A program made the translations under genes and the position numbers. The notes under the pieces are model-generated. The model made no database searches, was not told where the DNA came from, and saw only the letters and a program-made list of their open reading frames with translations. Shown one piece after another: positions 8,657 through 16,690 of a stretch of DNA of 64,000 nucleotides; position 1 is the first letter of the stretch, and each line of letters opens with the position of its first letter. Source of the DNA: Pelagibacterium flavum (GTDB lineage: Bacteria; Pseudomonadota; Alphaproteobacteria; Rhizobiales; Devosiaceae); contig NZ_CP107716.1 in NCBI RefSeq assembly GCF_025854335.1, positions 3,465,001 through 3,529,000 of the forward strand, read 5' to 3'.

Positions 8657-8942
8657 AGCTCACCCCACGGGCCAGCAGGGCGCCAAGCCCGCTGGGAAGG
8701 TCGAGCCCGGCGCATTACCCGACGAATTCGACTATGCCGATGACATTCACGGTCGCAACAGCCTGCGCGCCAACCATCAGCAGAATGTCCGCAATGAGCG
8801 TCAAGCCCAGGCCGGTGCCACCGGCAAGACCGAGGGCATCGTTGAAAGTTTCGAAAAGCGCAGGAAAACCAAATAGACGTTCGGCGGGGGAACTCCCGTC
8901 AACGCCCAAGATCCGCCCGGCTTCCCCTTCCACAGCAATGGT

Positions 8943-8969
8943 GTGGGGCGCGCTACCGAAGCGCCCCAC
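8943..8969. terminator. Stem-loop between convergent genes
   Basis: GTGGGGCGC (8943-8951) and GCGCCCCAC (8961-8969) form a perfect 9-bp stem with a 9-base loop. It sits between the interrupted small gene and the leftward CHASE2-EAL gene ending at 9018. No T-run follows on either strand, so it is terminator-like rather than a classic intrinsic terminator. Confidence 0.45.
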
Positions 8970-9017
8970 GGGGCCGCAGCAGCACTGAAATGGCCCACAT
9001 CACCGCTTTAAGAGCCA

Positions 9018-11696
9018 TCAAGCCGCCGCTTGGGCGATGAGTGCACCGTCGATCGGTCGGCTCCAGTAATAGCCTTGGCCAAATTCGCACCCGAGCTTTC
9101 TGAGAATTTCGGCCTGGTGGGCGTGTTCAATGCCTTCAGCAAGGACGCGCTTTCCCATCGTTTGGGCAATATCGATAATGCCGGCGACTATGCCGGGCGT
9201 GGCTCCGGGAACGGCCAGCCGATCGATAAACGCCTTGTCGATCTTGAGGATATCGAAGGGCAGCTGGTCGAGATAGGCCAGAGAGGACTGTCCGGTCCCG
9301 AAATCGTCGATGGCGATGGTAATACCCATTGATCTAAGTCTCTCGAGCTCGGCAACCACGTTCGCGCGCATGGACATGGTTGCTGTTTCAGTGATCTCGA
9401 GCTCAAGGCGATCGGCAGGAAGTCCGGTGATGTCGAGCGCCGCCGCGACGTCGGCGGCCAGATCGCCCAGTTCGAAATGCAGAGCAGAGATGTTTACGGC
9501 CACACGCATGCCGTTCGTCCAACGCAGCGCAGTCCGGCAGGCCTCCACCAACACCCAACGGGTGATTTCGACAATCATGCCGGTTTCTTCCGCGATGGGC
9601 AGGAACTCCCCCGGGGGGACAATCTCGGTCCCGCGCCGCCACCGCAAAAGAGCTTCGGCACCAATCATGCAACCGGTTCGCAGGTCGATTTGCGGCTGGA
9701 ACTGAAGGAAAAACTGGTCATCCTCGAGCGCCTTGGCGAGCTTGGCCTCAAGCGTTCGATTGCGAGAAACCTGCGCCGATTGAGATTGATCGTAGAGGGT
9801 AAGCTGGTTGAGGTTTCGCCGGTCATTGGAAATGAGTGCCGCCTCGGCACGGCTTAGCCAGGTCTCGGGATTTTCCACAGCGTCTGCATCGGCGTAGCCG
9901 GCACTCAGGCCGACAGCTGCCGTGTGACCCTCGAGGTCGAAAGCGAGACGGGTGGTTTTGCCGATCATCTCGAACTGGTGCTCGATCCTCTCGTCAGACA
10001 AGGCTGCCACGGCAAACTGACCCTGGCCCAGATGGGCAACAGCCGAAAACCCGCTGGCTCGTAGCCGATCTGCGAATTGGCGCAGCAGCGTATCGCCAGC
10101 GCAGTGTCCGAGACTTGCGGTGATGGTGCCAAATCGCTCAAGCTGAACGACAAAGACGCCGGACACTTGCTCCCCGCATCCTTGTGCATCATGCAGGCGC
10201 TTAAGGAACCCCGAGCGCGACAAGGTATCTGTGAGCTGATCGTGATCGGCAAGATAGCGGAGTCTGGCTTCGCCGTGTTTGCGTGCCGTGATGTCCCGGA
10301 ACGTTACCGTGACAATGCTCTGCTTTCGCTCGCCGAATGTGCTGTGGGTTGCCACATACTCAATGTTTCGGGGCCGGCCTTCGGATTCTACTATCGCTTC
10401 GCCCTGAACGCTCGTCTTGCAGTCGATGGCATTATCTATTGCCACGCCGATTTCGACGGGCAAAAGGTCCGAGAGATTCCGGCCTACCGGGGCACACCCA
10501 AGAAATTCGGTTGCGAAACGGCTTGCCGAGATGACCTCGCCATCGGGCTGCGCTATCAACACGCCATCAAAATTGTCCGCGATCACCTGCTTGAGCATGG
10601 CCCGGAAGGCATCGCGTTCGCCGCCAAGTCGCTGGACCAGGAAGCCGAGAATGCGGGTATCAAGGATTACGGTTCCAAGCATCAGTGCCGCCGTTCCAGC
10701 ATGGTAGATGCCGGTGGGCAGCATCACGGCACTCCCAAGATAGAGAGCAAGCGCAACGCCCTCTACCGCTAGCGCTCCAATCGCAAGAGCGATGATGCGC
10801 ACGATGGGACTATGAATAGGCAGAGCGACCTGTAGCGCAAGAAGCAATAATGCGGCCCCGGTCATCCACCAGGGTGAGGCATTAACGAGCCCACGGCCTG
10901 CAAGTGCAGTTTCGGCCGCCAGGATCTGAACCACCGCTCCGGGCTGTGGCCCCTGGTTCGGTGTGAAAAACAGGTCTTTCAGCTCCAGAGCTGACGCGCC
11001 AAGAACAACATGCTTGCCGGCAATCAGATCGGGTTCGGCTGTGCCATCGAGCAGGTCTCGCGCTGAAACTTTCGGTATGGTGTCAGCGTCGATTCCGTAG
11101 TCGAGCGACTGATACGAAGAGCCTTCACTGCCTCCCGCCAGTGCGGTGGCGAGCGATGGAATGCCGCCCTCCTGACTCCACGCATAAGAAGGCACTGCCC
11201 GAACGATGCCCAGCACGTCAGTGAGCGCACCAGCAGCGAACATGTCCGAGTATTTCAAGAACTCTGGCAGTGGGCGCGTGAGATCGCCACTCTCATTCCG
11301 CTGGAACGCAGCGAGATACACATACCCGCCCGCAGCTTCCAGAGAATCTGCAAGGGCCGCATCGTCCCCGCGGGCGCTGACCGCCGAAAAATCGACATCA
11401 ACCCAGACATCGTAGGCGCCCAGTTCAAGCGCCCTGTCGATGATCTGGGCATAGACCGCGCGCGGCCAGGGCCAGATACCGACGGTATCGATAGTGGCTC
11501 CGTCTATATCGAGAAAGACGATGTCCTGGGATGCTGCGCGCGAACTTTGGCCAAAACGCCAATCGGCAAGGTCGCGGTCCAGCGAAACCGTCGCATTGAG
11601 CGCGGCCAGGGCAAAAAGACCGACTGCAATGAGCACCGCTCCGGCCAGACGGTAACGTCGGTTCCGAGTCGATGTATCAGCTTGCGTTCGGAACAT
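9018..11696 (-). CDS. CHASE2-PAS-GGDEF-EAL protein, probable cyclic-di-GMP phosphodiesterase
   Basis: The 892-residue membrane protein has an N-terminal transmembrane segment (about 18-36) and an extracytoplasmic CHASE2 sensor (about 45-270, DIVFLDIDGATIDTVGIWPW in its first part). Further transmembrane helices lie around 275-345. A PAS-like region (about 365-470), a GGDEF domain (about 480-620) and an EAL domain (about 640-885) follow. The GGDEF signature is replaced by GQGQF, so cyclase activity is unlikely. The EAL domain keeps AEALLRW, VNISALHF, ELEITET, IDDFGTG, LKIDKAF and LAEGIEH, so it should hydrolyse c-di-GMP. The gene starts 29 bases after the FecR gene stop, implying an operon. 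Confidence 0.9.
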   Translation of the reverse strand: MFRTQADTSTRNRRYRLAGAVLIAVGLFALAALNATVSLDRDLADWRFGQSSRAASQDIVFLDIDGATIDTVGIWPWPRAVYAQIIDRALELGAYDVWVDVDFSAVSARGDDAALADSLEAAGGYVYLAAFQRNESGDLTRPLPEFLKYSDMFAAGALTDVLGIVRAVPSYAWSQEGGIPSLATALAGGSEGSSYQSLDYGIDADTIPKVSARDLLDGTAEPDLIAGKHVVLGASALELKDLFFTPNQGPQPGAVVQILAAETALAGRGLVNASPWWMTGAALLLLALQVALPIHSPIVRIIALAIGALAVEGVALALYLGSAVMLPTGIYHAGTAALMLGTVILDTRILGFLVQRLGGERDAFRAMLKQVIADNFDGVLIAQPDGEVISASRFATEFLGCAPVGRNLSDLLPVEIGVAIDNAIDCKTSVQGEAIVESEGRPRNIEYVATHSTFGERKQSIVTVTFRDITARKHGEARLRYLADHDQLTDTLSRSGFLKRLHDAQGCGEQVSGVFVVQLERFGTITASLGHCAGDTLLRQFADRLRASGFSAVAHLGQGQFAVAALSDERIEHQFEMIGKTTRLAFDLEGHTAAVGLSAGYADADAVENPETWLSRAEAALISNDRRNLNQLTLYDQSQSAQVSRNRTLEAKLAKALEDDQFFLQFQPQIDLRTGCMIGAEALLRWRRGTEIVPPGEFLPIAEETGMIVEITRWVLVEACRTALRWTNGMRVAVNISALHFELGDLAADVAAALDITGLPADRLELEITETATMSMRANVVAELERLRSMGITIAIDDFGTGQSSLAYLDQLPFDILKIDKAFIDRLAVPGATPGIVAGIIDIAQTMGKRVLAEGIEHAHQAEILRKLGCEFGQGYYWSRPIDGALIAQAAA

Positions 11697-11725
11697 CGCC
11701 CGCCTCCGGTGACGCGCGCTATCGC

Positions 11726-12592
11726 CTAGCCCTGCCCAACGCCATTGCCTGGCGCATTTCCGGATTTGCCAGGCGCTTCGCCCGAACGACCGGGCGCATT
11801 GCCGGAGTTGCCCGGTGCTTCGGCCGAACGACCGGGTGCATTGCCAGAGTTGCCCGGCGCATCACCCGAATTGCCTGGTGCACCGCCCGATTGTCCCGGC
11901 GTGTTCCCCGAGTTACCGGGTGCTTCGCCCGAACGGCCGGGTGCGTTGCCCGAATTGCCCGGCGCGTCCGAACTGTTGGACATACCATTGGACTGGGTGC
12001 CTGTCGGCACGTTTACCGGCCGTCCTGCAGCATCGATCACCGTAGGCAGCTGGCCCTGTCCCTCGACCGCCAGCCTGCCCGAGCCGCCGACGGCACGCTG
12101 ACCGGCATTGATCGCGACCGAAAGACCGCGCTCGCTTTCAGTGACCGACACAGTGCCACGCTCAACCGAGACGTCGCCGCCGTTTTCGTCAGCGAACACA
12201 GTAAAGCGAGTGCCCTTGACCACCGCTACCATATGATGCGTCCGGATTCCGAAGTGCTCGACATCCAAAGCTTCCACATCCGCCGTGATCTCGCCCCCCG
12301 AATGGAGCACCCATGTATAGTCACGTCCTTCGAGCGCCGAAATCTGGATCTGGGAGTTTGGCCGCATCTCCAGCACCTGTTCGCCTGACCGGAACGTTAC
12401 ATGACCGTTGGCGCCCGTGCGGATAATGCGGCTGTCTTCGATGACGTCGCCAATCGATATTGGTATCCAGGTCTCATCGACCATGGCCAGGACAACGCCG
12501 CGCAGACGATCAGCCTGCCATTCACCTGCGATTGTTGGTTGGCTAGCCATCAGGGCGGCTGCGAATGCCAGAGCTGTCTTGAAAATATTCAT
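11726..12592 (-). CDS. Exported FecR-domain protein with a Pro/Gly/Ser/Asn heptad-repeat tail
   Basis: The 288-residue protein has a signal peptide (MNIFKTALAFAAALMASQPTIAG) and a FecR domain (about 25-190: GDVIEDSRIIRTGANGHVTF, VKGTRFTVF). The domain is followed by a tail of about 79 residues made of seven-residue units of the pattern APGNSGN/APGRSGE. FecR proteins often sense or transduce envelope signals. FecR and CHASE2 proteins recur as neighbours in proteobacteria, which suggests that this one signals to the CHASE2-EAL protein encoded just downstream. The tail has a collagen-like composition but not a strict Gly-X-Y repeat. It could span the peptidoglycan or be surface exposed. Confidence 0.85.
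   Translation of the reverse strand: MNIFKTALAFAAALMASQPTIAGEWQADRLRGVVLAMVDETWIPISIGDVIEDSRIIRTGANGHVTFRSGEQVLEMRPNSQIQISALEGRDYTWVLHSGGEITADVEALDVEHFGIRTHHMVAVVKGTRFTVFADENGGDVSVERGTVSVTESERGLSVAINAGQRAVGGSGRLAVEGQGQLPTVIDAAGRPVNVPTGTQSNGMSNSSDAPGNSGNAPGRSGEAPGNSGNTPGQSGGAPGNSGDAPGNSGNAPGRSAEAPGNSGNAPGRSGEAPGKSGNAPGNGVGQG
11729..11965 (-). repeat. Tandem 21-bp coding repeat in the FecR gene
   Basis: About eleven imperfect 21-bp units encode heptads of the form A-P-G-x-S-G-x (x mostly N, R, K or E, D, N). The opposite strand also stays open across the array and yields a spurious Pro-rich frame. Such arrays readily change copy number. Confidence 0.8.
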
Positions 12593-12811
12593 GGGTGGCC
12601 TCCAATGTTGGAGCCATACTCGCCGCCCACAGTTAACGGAATGCTTCGCTCCGCAGCGACGAGTCGCGCGTGCTAAAGAACGCGTTAATGTCGGGATGAC
12701 AATCCTGTTCAGGTGCTAGTCGATCGTCTCTATAGCGCCGATCAGCGACCCGGATTTATCCTCGCTGCGCAAGCGGGATGTTGGTGACGCAATCCAGGTC
12801 TTTGAAATGAA

Positions 12812-12888
12812 TGGCGCGCCCGAAAGGATTCGAACCTCTGACCCCCAGATTCGTAGTCTGGTGCTCTATCCAGCTGAGCTACGGGCGC
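12812..12888 (-). tRNA. tRNA-Arg (anticodon ACG)
   Basis: On the minus strand the RNA starts GCGCCCGTAGCTCAG and pairs with CGGGCGC at the 3' end, followed by discriminator G and an encoded CCA (12814-12812). The D-arm has GCTCAGCTGGATAGAGC. The anticodon stem CAGA/TCTG encloses CTACGAA, giving ACG. The T-arm contains GGTTCGAATCC. All arms fold normally at 77 nucleotides including CCA. Confidence 0.97.
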
Positions 12889-13006
12889 GCAGTGCCGTTG
12901 CGGTGAACGCGGTTTCGGGGCAGTTCGCCCGAGCGGCAGGCGAACGCTTATACTGGCTCGGCGGCCATTGCAAGGGGCCAGAGGGGGAAGTTTTTGAGGA
13001 AATTCG

Positions 13007-14440
13007 TCAGACGCCCCCAGCGGTGCCCGACGGCAGATCGATGGCGAAAGCTGTGCCTTGCGCCGTCTCGAGCAGTTCCACGCGTCCGCCATTGGCTTCG
13101 ACAAGTTCGCGAACGATGGCAAGACCCAGGCCCGTGCCGCCGGCCCTTGCGGAGCCCTCAAATGCAACGAACAGGTTCTCTCGCGCGCGGGGCGGCAGGC
13201 CAGGTCCATTGTCGGCGACAACGAGCCGCATACCCTCAGCCGTCCGCTCATTGGAAAACTGGACATGGGGCGCTGCGACATCGGGGCTGGCCTCAAGCGC
13301 TTCGCGTGCATTCTTGAACAGATTGGTCAAAACGCGCGCAAGATGGTCAGGATCGACAAGAATGACCGAATCATCGGGAACCTGATTTTCAAACACGATC
13401 CGAGGATGCCCCGTGAGCCCGGCCGAAAGCGCGGCCTCGAAGCCGAGAGCCCGCAGATCGACTGGCTCGGCACGGGGCGGGGCCGATTGCTGACGACCGT
13501 AATCAAGCACCGTCTGGGCAAAGGTTATCGCCTTATCGAGCGTGGTTACGAGCCGCGGCGCCAGGCGCTGCACCTGGGGGTCATCGAGATTGGCCACCTG
13601 GTCTGAGAGCAATTGGGCCGAGGTGAGCATATTGCGCAGGTCGTGATTGATCTTGGACACAGCCATCCCCAGATCGGCCAGATGCCGGCGCTGGCGCAGC
13701 ATGGCGAAGAGTTCGGCCTGCGTGTCGGCCAGAGCCCGCTCGAGAATGCCGATTTCATCCTTGCGGGCCGCGTCAGGCACGATGACCAGCGTGCCGTTTT
13801 CGGGATTTTCACGAAATGCCAGCATCTGGTTGGTGAGGCGCTTGATCGGCCCGATCAAAAGGCTCTCGGCCAGGATATAGATGACAAAAGCGGTAACCCC
13901 GGCAACGACGATGGAAACGAGCACGATATTGCCGGCATAGGTCAGAAGGTCGGCCCGCAGCGGGCTCTCGGGCATCAGGATTTCGACCACGGCGTCGCCC
14001 GCGCCGGGCGGGACGCCAACGATGCGCAGGGTGCGCTGCCCCCCAAGAAACAGAGTATCGAGCGCCTCGACAATCAACCGCATGGGGTTGGTGTCGCGCA
14101 GATCGGCCAGATGGGGCTGCTCGGGCATGGACACGGCCTCGAGCCCGATCAGATCGGTCTGTCCCTCACGGCGATAGACGATGGCGATGGCGCCGGCAGC
14201 CTGCAAGAGCGGGTCGGTGATCTCGGCTGGCAGGTCCATAACGTCGGGGGCGGTGTCGAATACCCGCACGGCCACGCCGCCGACACGCAGCCGGTCCTCG
14301 AGCCAGCCAACGCGATAATTGGCGAGCGAGGGCAGGAAAACAGCGACTTCCACAAGAAGAATGACCAGCGCGATCGCCGCTATGATCTTTATGGAGAGGC
14401 CGGAGAACGGGCCAGGCACCTTGGCAATGTCGCGTGTCAT
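13007..14440 (-). CDS. Two-component sensor histidine kinase
   Basis: The 477-residue inner-membrane kinase has two transmembrane segments (about 18-37 and 168-190) around a periplasmic sensor of about 130 residues. A HAMP linker (LLIGPIKRLTNQMLAF) follows. The dimerisation/phosphoacceptor helix has KINHDLRNML, in which His is the likely phosphorylated residue. An HATPase domain carries the N box LTNLFKNAREAL, G1 VVADNGPGLP and G2 GGTGLGLAIVREL. No response-regulator gene is adjacent, so it is an orphan in this window. The lack of an E or D after H-D-L-R is somewhat unusual. The ligand is unknown. Confidence 0.92.
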   Translation of the reverse strand: MTRDIAKVPGPFSGLSIKIIAAIALVILLVEVAVFLPSLANYRVGWLEDRLRVGGVAVRVFDTAPDVMDLPAEITDPLLQAAGAIAIVYRREGQTDLIGLEAVSMPEQPHLADLRDTNPMRLIVEALDTLFLGGQRTLRIVGVPPGAGDAVVEILMPESPLRADLLTYAGNIVLVSIVVAGVTAFVIYILAESLLIGPIKRLTNQMLAFRENPENGTLVIVPDAARKDEIGILERALADTQAELFAMLRQRRHLADLGMAVSKINHDLRNMLTSAQLLSDQVANLDDPQVQRLAPRLVTTLDKAITFAQTVLDYGRQQSAPPRAEPVDLRALGFEAALSAGLTGHPRIVFENQVPDDSVILVDPDHLARVLTNLFKNAREALEASPDVAAPHVQFSNERTAEGMRLVVADNGPGLPPRARENLFVAFEGSARAGGTGLGLAIVRELVEANGGRVELLETAQGTAFAIDLPSGTAGGV

Positions 14441-14466
14441 TGTGCCAGCCTACAATCCGATTTTAC

Positions 14467-15882
14467 CTATGGCAACAAACGCTTAAGCAGACGCCGCCAG
14501 CCTGTGAACGCGGCGCCGGGATGGCCCCGGGCATATTCGGCGGCGGCCAGGGGTATGATCTGGGCGAAAGATGGGTATGGCACGACAAGCCCACCGAGTT
14601 CGGACAGCGTCATTTTCCGCGCAATGGCAAGGGCAAAGACCGGCACGAGTTCGCTGGCAGTGGGGCCCACCACGCCTGCGCCCACCACTCTGCCCGAGTC
14701 GTCGAGAATGATCTTGGCATGGCCATGCCGCTCGGCGCGCGCCAGGGCCGCGTCAGTCTGGGCCAGCGCGATGCGGACAATTTCGAAGCGATCCTTGAAT
14801 CGTGCTCTGGCTTCGGGCTCGGTCATGCCGATCCTGGCAATGGCAGGGCTGGTATCAACGACGTGCGGCACCAGACCCTCGGCGCCTGCCGAACCGGCTA
14901 TGGCATCCACAGCGAGCTCGGCGCTGTGGCGCGCCGCGTGAACCCCGACATGTCCGGCGGCGTCGCCGACAAGGAAGATGCGGCGGTTCGAAGTCCGGCC
15001 AAACCGCGCCAGCGCCGGGCGCGCGCCCTGCATGCGCACACGGGCAGCCTCTAGGCCCAATCCCTCGAAATCGGGCTCCCGCCCGGTTGCGAACAGCAAA
15101 TGGGTGCCCTCGATCCGCTCTTCATCGGGTCCGGCCTTGATATCGAGGGCAACCTGCTCATTGCCGCCGGCGATAGAAACGATCCCTGTGTGGATGCGCA
15201 GCTCAAGCCCCTCGGCCCGCAGACGCCGCAACACGATATCGACCAGTTCGCTGTCTTCACCGGCCAATGGCTCGAGCATTTCAACGACGGTAACCTTGGC
15301 GCCCAGCCGCAAATGGGCCTGGGCCAGCGCCAACCCTGTCGCGCCCGCCCCTACGACGATCAGGTGAGACGGGCGGCGGGTTAGCTCGAAAATGGTTTCT
15401 GGCGTAAAGAACGGTACACCATCGCGCCCGGGAATGTCTGGCAGGATGGGCCGCGATCCGGTGGCGAGCAGAAAATGGGGCGCCTTGATCGAGCGTCCCG
15501 CGACCTCGATCGTGGCCGGGCCGGTGAACCGGGCCCGGCCCTTGACGATCTCGACGCCCTGGCCGACCAGATGCTCGGGAGAAACGGTCGCATTCGCATC
15601 TTCGATCATGGCGCGAATGCGCGCATTGATGCGGGCGAAATTGATGCGCGGTTCATCGGTGCCCAGGCCAAGATTCCTGGCGTTGCGAATATGGTCGGCT
15701 CGCTCTGCTGCGGCGGCCAGCGCCTGGGACGGCAGAGCCCCCCAATTGTGCGCAACGCCGCCAAACTCTCCGGCTTCGACCAGCACGACACGCAGCCCGC
15801 GCGCCAGCGCACGCTCGGCCGCCGCTATCCCGGCCGGACCGGCTCCAACGATGCAAAGATCGATCCTGTCGCCCTGCGCCAC
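14467..15882 (-). CDS. FAD-dependent pyridine nucleotide-disulfide oxidoreductase (Lpd-like)
   Basis: This cytosolic flavoprotein of about 471 residues has the FAD-binding IDLCIVGAGPAGIAAAERA at the N-terminus, an NAD-binding LIVVGAGATGLALAQAHLRLGA around 170, and the second FAD motif IFLVGDAAGHVG. A dimerisation domain ends it. The usual active-site CxxxxC disulfide just after the first motif is replaced by FGGVAHNWGALPSQA, so it is not a functional dihydrolipoamide dehydrogenase. Another reductase role is more likely. I chose the GTG at 15882 (GAGGG about ten bases upstream) because longer starts would run into the rpmH promoter. It follows the kinase gene on the other side of a 26-base gap. 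Confidence 0.85.
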   Translation of the reverse strand: MAQGDRIDLCIVGAGPAGIAAAERALARGLRVVLVEAGEFGGVAHNWGALPSQALAAAAERADHIRNARNLGLGTDEPRINFARINARIRAMIEDANATVSPEHLVGQGVEIVKGRARFTGPATIEVAGRSIKAPHFLLATGSRPILPDIPGRDGVPFFTPETIFELTRRPSHLIVVGAGATGLALAQAHLRLGAKVTVVEMLEPLAGEDSELVDIVLRRLRAEGLELRIHTGIVSIAGGNEQVALDIKAGPDEERIEGTHLLFATGREPDFEGLGLEAARVRMQGARPALARFGRTSNRRIFLVGDAAGHVGVHAARHSAELAVDAIAGSAGAEGLVPHVVDTSPAIARIGMTEPEARARFKDRFEIVRIALAQTDAALARAERHGHAKIILDDSGRVVGAGVVGPTASELVPVFALAIARKMTLSELGGLVVPYPSFAQIIPLAAAEYARGHPGAAFTGWRRLLKRLLP

Positions 15883-16015
15883 GCGGCTGCCCTCAACCTT
15901 TGACCTTGATCCAAGACCCCGGCCGAATCCATGATGGGTTATTGCCCCGCTTTTAGCGCGGCCAAAGCGCGCTGGCCAGCGCCAGAGAACACACGCGATT
16001 GTGGCCATAGCACAA

Positions 16016-16044
16016 TTGACTTGCCCCCACCTTTTCCCTATAAG
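16016..16044 (+). promoter_or_regulatory. Sigma-70 type promoter of rpmH
   Basis: TTGACT (16016-16021) and TATAAG (16039-16044) are separated by exactly 17 bases, close to the housekeeping consensus. The rpmH start is 118 bases further on, leaving a long leader. No other rightward promoter of comparable quality is visible before rpmH. Confidence 0.7.
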
Positions 16045-16127
16045 CCGCCCAACCTTTGCCGATGGCCCGGGACGGCTTGTCCCATTCCCTTTCGCGCAAG
16101 ACTTAAAGACAACAGACAAGCTTAACC

Positions 16128-16162
16128 AGAGGATCGCGCGGACCGGCGCGCGATGAACCATA
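16128..16162 (+). promoter_or_regulatory. rpmH leader: Shine-Dalgarno followed by a stem-loop
   Basis: An AGAGG at 16128-16132 is separated from the rpmH ATG (16163) by 30 bases, too far for normal use. The bases between include a perfect 8-bp stem (ATCGCGCG 16133-16140 with CGCGCGAT 16147-16154, loop GACCGG). Folding it leaves only eight bases between AGAGG and ATG. No other Shine-Dalgarno sequence lies in the last 8 bases. Confidence 0.5.
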
Positions 16163-16297
16163 ATGAAGCGTACTTTCCAGCCGAGCAATCTTGTGCGCGC
16201 CCGCCGTCACGGTTTCCGTGCCCGCATGGCGACCAAGAACGGCCGCAAGATTCTCAATCGCCGTCGCGCGATCGGGCGCAAGCGGCTTTCGGCATAA
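16163..16297 (+). CDS. rpmH: 50S ribosomal protein L34
   Basis: The 44-residue basic protein begins [20 protein letters not shown] and ends in [13 protein letters not shown]. This is full length for bacterial L34, which binds 23S rRNA in the large subunit. The gene was too short for a 60-codon ORF cut-off. It opens the conserved rpmH-rnpA-yidC-engB cluster, driven by the promoter at 16016. A structured leader with a displaced Shine-Dalgarno sequence precedes it. Confidence 0.97.
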   Translation: MKRTFQPSNLVRARRHGFRARMATKNGRKILNRRRAIGRKRLSA

Positions 16298-16315
16298 GTC
16301 GGGCCTCGCTCCGAT

Positions 16316-16334
16316 ATGCCGGATAGCCCGGCAT
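16316..16334 (+). promoter_or_regulatory. Hairpin containing the rnpA start codon
   Basis: ATGCCGG (16316-16322) pairs perfectly with CCGGCAT (16328-16334) across a five-base loop. The ATG of rnpA forms one side of the stem, and no strong Shine-Dalgarno sequence precedes it. This would reduce rnpA translation relative to rpmH. Confidence 0.5.
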
Positions 16335-16690
16335 TGCCGATACGGCGCCTGAAAAAACGGGCGCAATTTCTTAAAGCCGCGCGGGGCAATAAAATTGCCA
16401 GGCGCGGCTTTGTGTTGCAGGCCACACCTGTTGCCGACCTTGCTCCCGGTGTAGGATACACCGTGACCAAAAAGACCGGCAATTCGCCCGAACGCAGCCG
16501 CATCAAGCGTCGGCTGCGTGAAGCTGTGAGGGCCTGTTCGGACCGGCTGGTCGCCGGCCACGACTATGTGTTGATCGGGCGGCGCGAAAGCCTGTCCGAA
16601 CCGTTCGACAATTTGACGCGCGAACTCGGCAAGGCCATCGCGCGCCTGCACAGACCGGCCCAAGCGCCAAGCGGACATCCAAAGCCATGA
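16316..16690 (+). CDS. rnpA: Ribonuclease P protein component
   Basis: The 124-residue basic protein assists the RNase P RNA in 5' maturation of tRNA precursors. It has RLKKRAQFLKAARG near the N-terminus, then RRGFVLQATP. The family signature RNR-like region appears here as SRIKRRLREAVR, followed by GHDYVLIGRR. Length and position between rpmH and yidC are typical. The stop overlaps the yidC start by four bases. Expression is probably limited at translation by the hairpin over the start codon. Confidence 0.95.
   Translation: MPDSPALPIRRLKKRAQFLKAARGNKIARRGFVLQATPVADLAPGVGYTVTKKTGNSPERSRIKRRLREAVRACSDRLVAGHDYVLIGRRESLSEPFDNLTRELGKAIARLHRPAQAPSGHPKP

Larger units (their letters stand above)
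7065..8876 (+). pseudogene. Small stress-type gene split by an IS5-family element
   Basis: The gene starts at ATG 7065 (AAGGAG ten bases upstream) and runs ten codons to 7094, ending Lys-Lys-Met-Gly-Ala. The reading frame resumes at CAC 8661 directly after the insertion sequence and stops at TAG 8874-8876. Deleting the element and one copy of the 4-bp direct repeat AGCT restores an uninterrupted 81-residue hydrophilic, basic protein: it begins MANAGKKMGAHPTGQQG and ends ESFEKRRKTK. I do not recognise its family. The length, charge and EcfG promoter fit a small stress-regulated protein. As it stands the gene is interrupted after ten codons. Confidence 0.8.

Noticed and set aside
8715..8969. 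Leftward 84-codon frame with hydrophobic residues
   Set aside because: It is antisense to the 3' part of the interrupted small gene, whose restored frame is much more convincing.
11729..11965. Possible CRISPR or regulatory repeat array
   Set aside because: The units are contiguous 21-bp coding repeats without spacers, inside the FecR reading frame. No CRISPR array or cas gene was seen in the window.
11672..12388. Rightward Arg/Thr/Ala-rich frame over the FecR gene
   Set aside because: It is the opposite strand of the 21-bp coding repeat; FecR domain and signal peptide support the leftward gene.
13613..14941. 442-codon rightward frame over the sensor kinase gene
   Set aside because: It is antisense to the conserved kinase and flavoprotein genes.
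15883..16188. N-terminal extension of the flavoprotein to 16188
   Set aside because: The added residues do not fit the family and overlap the rpmH promoter and start; GTG 15882 immediately precedes the FAD motif.
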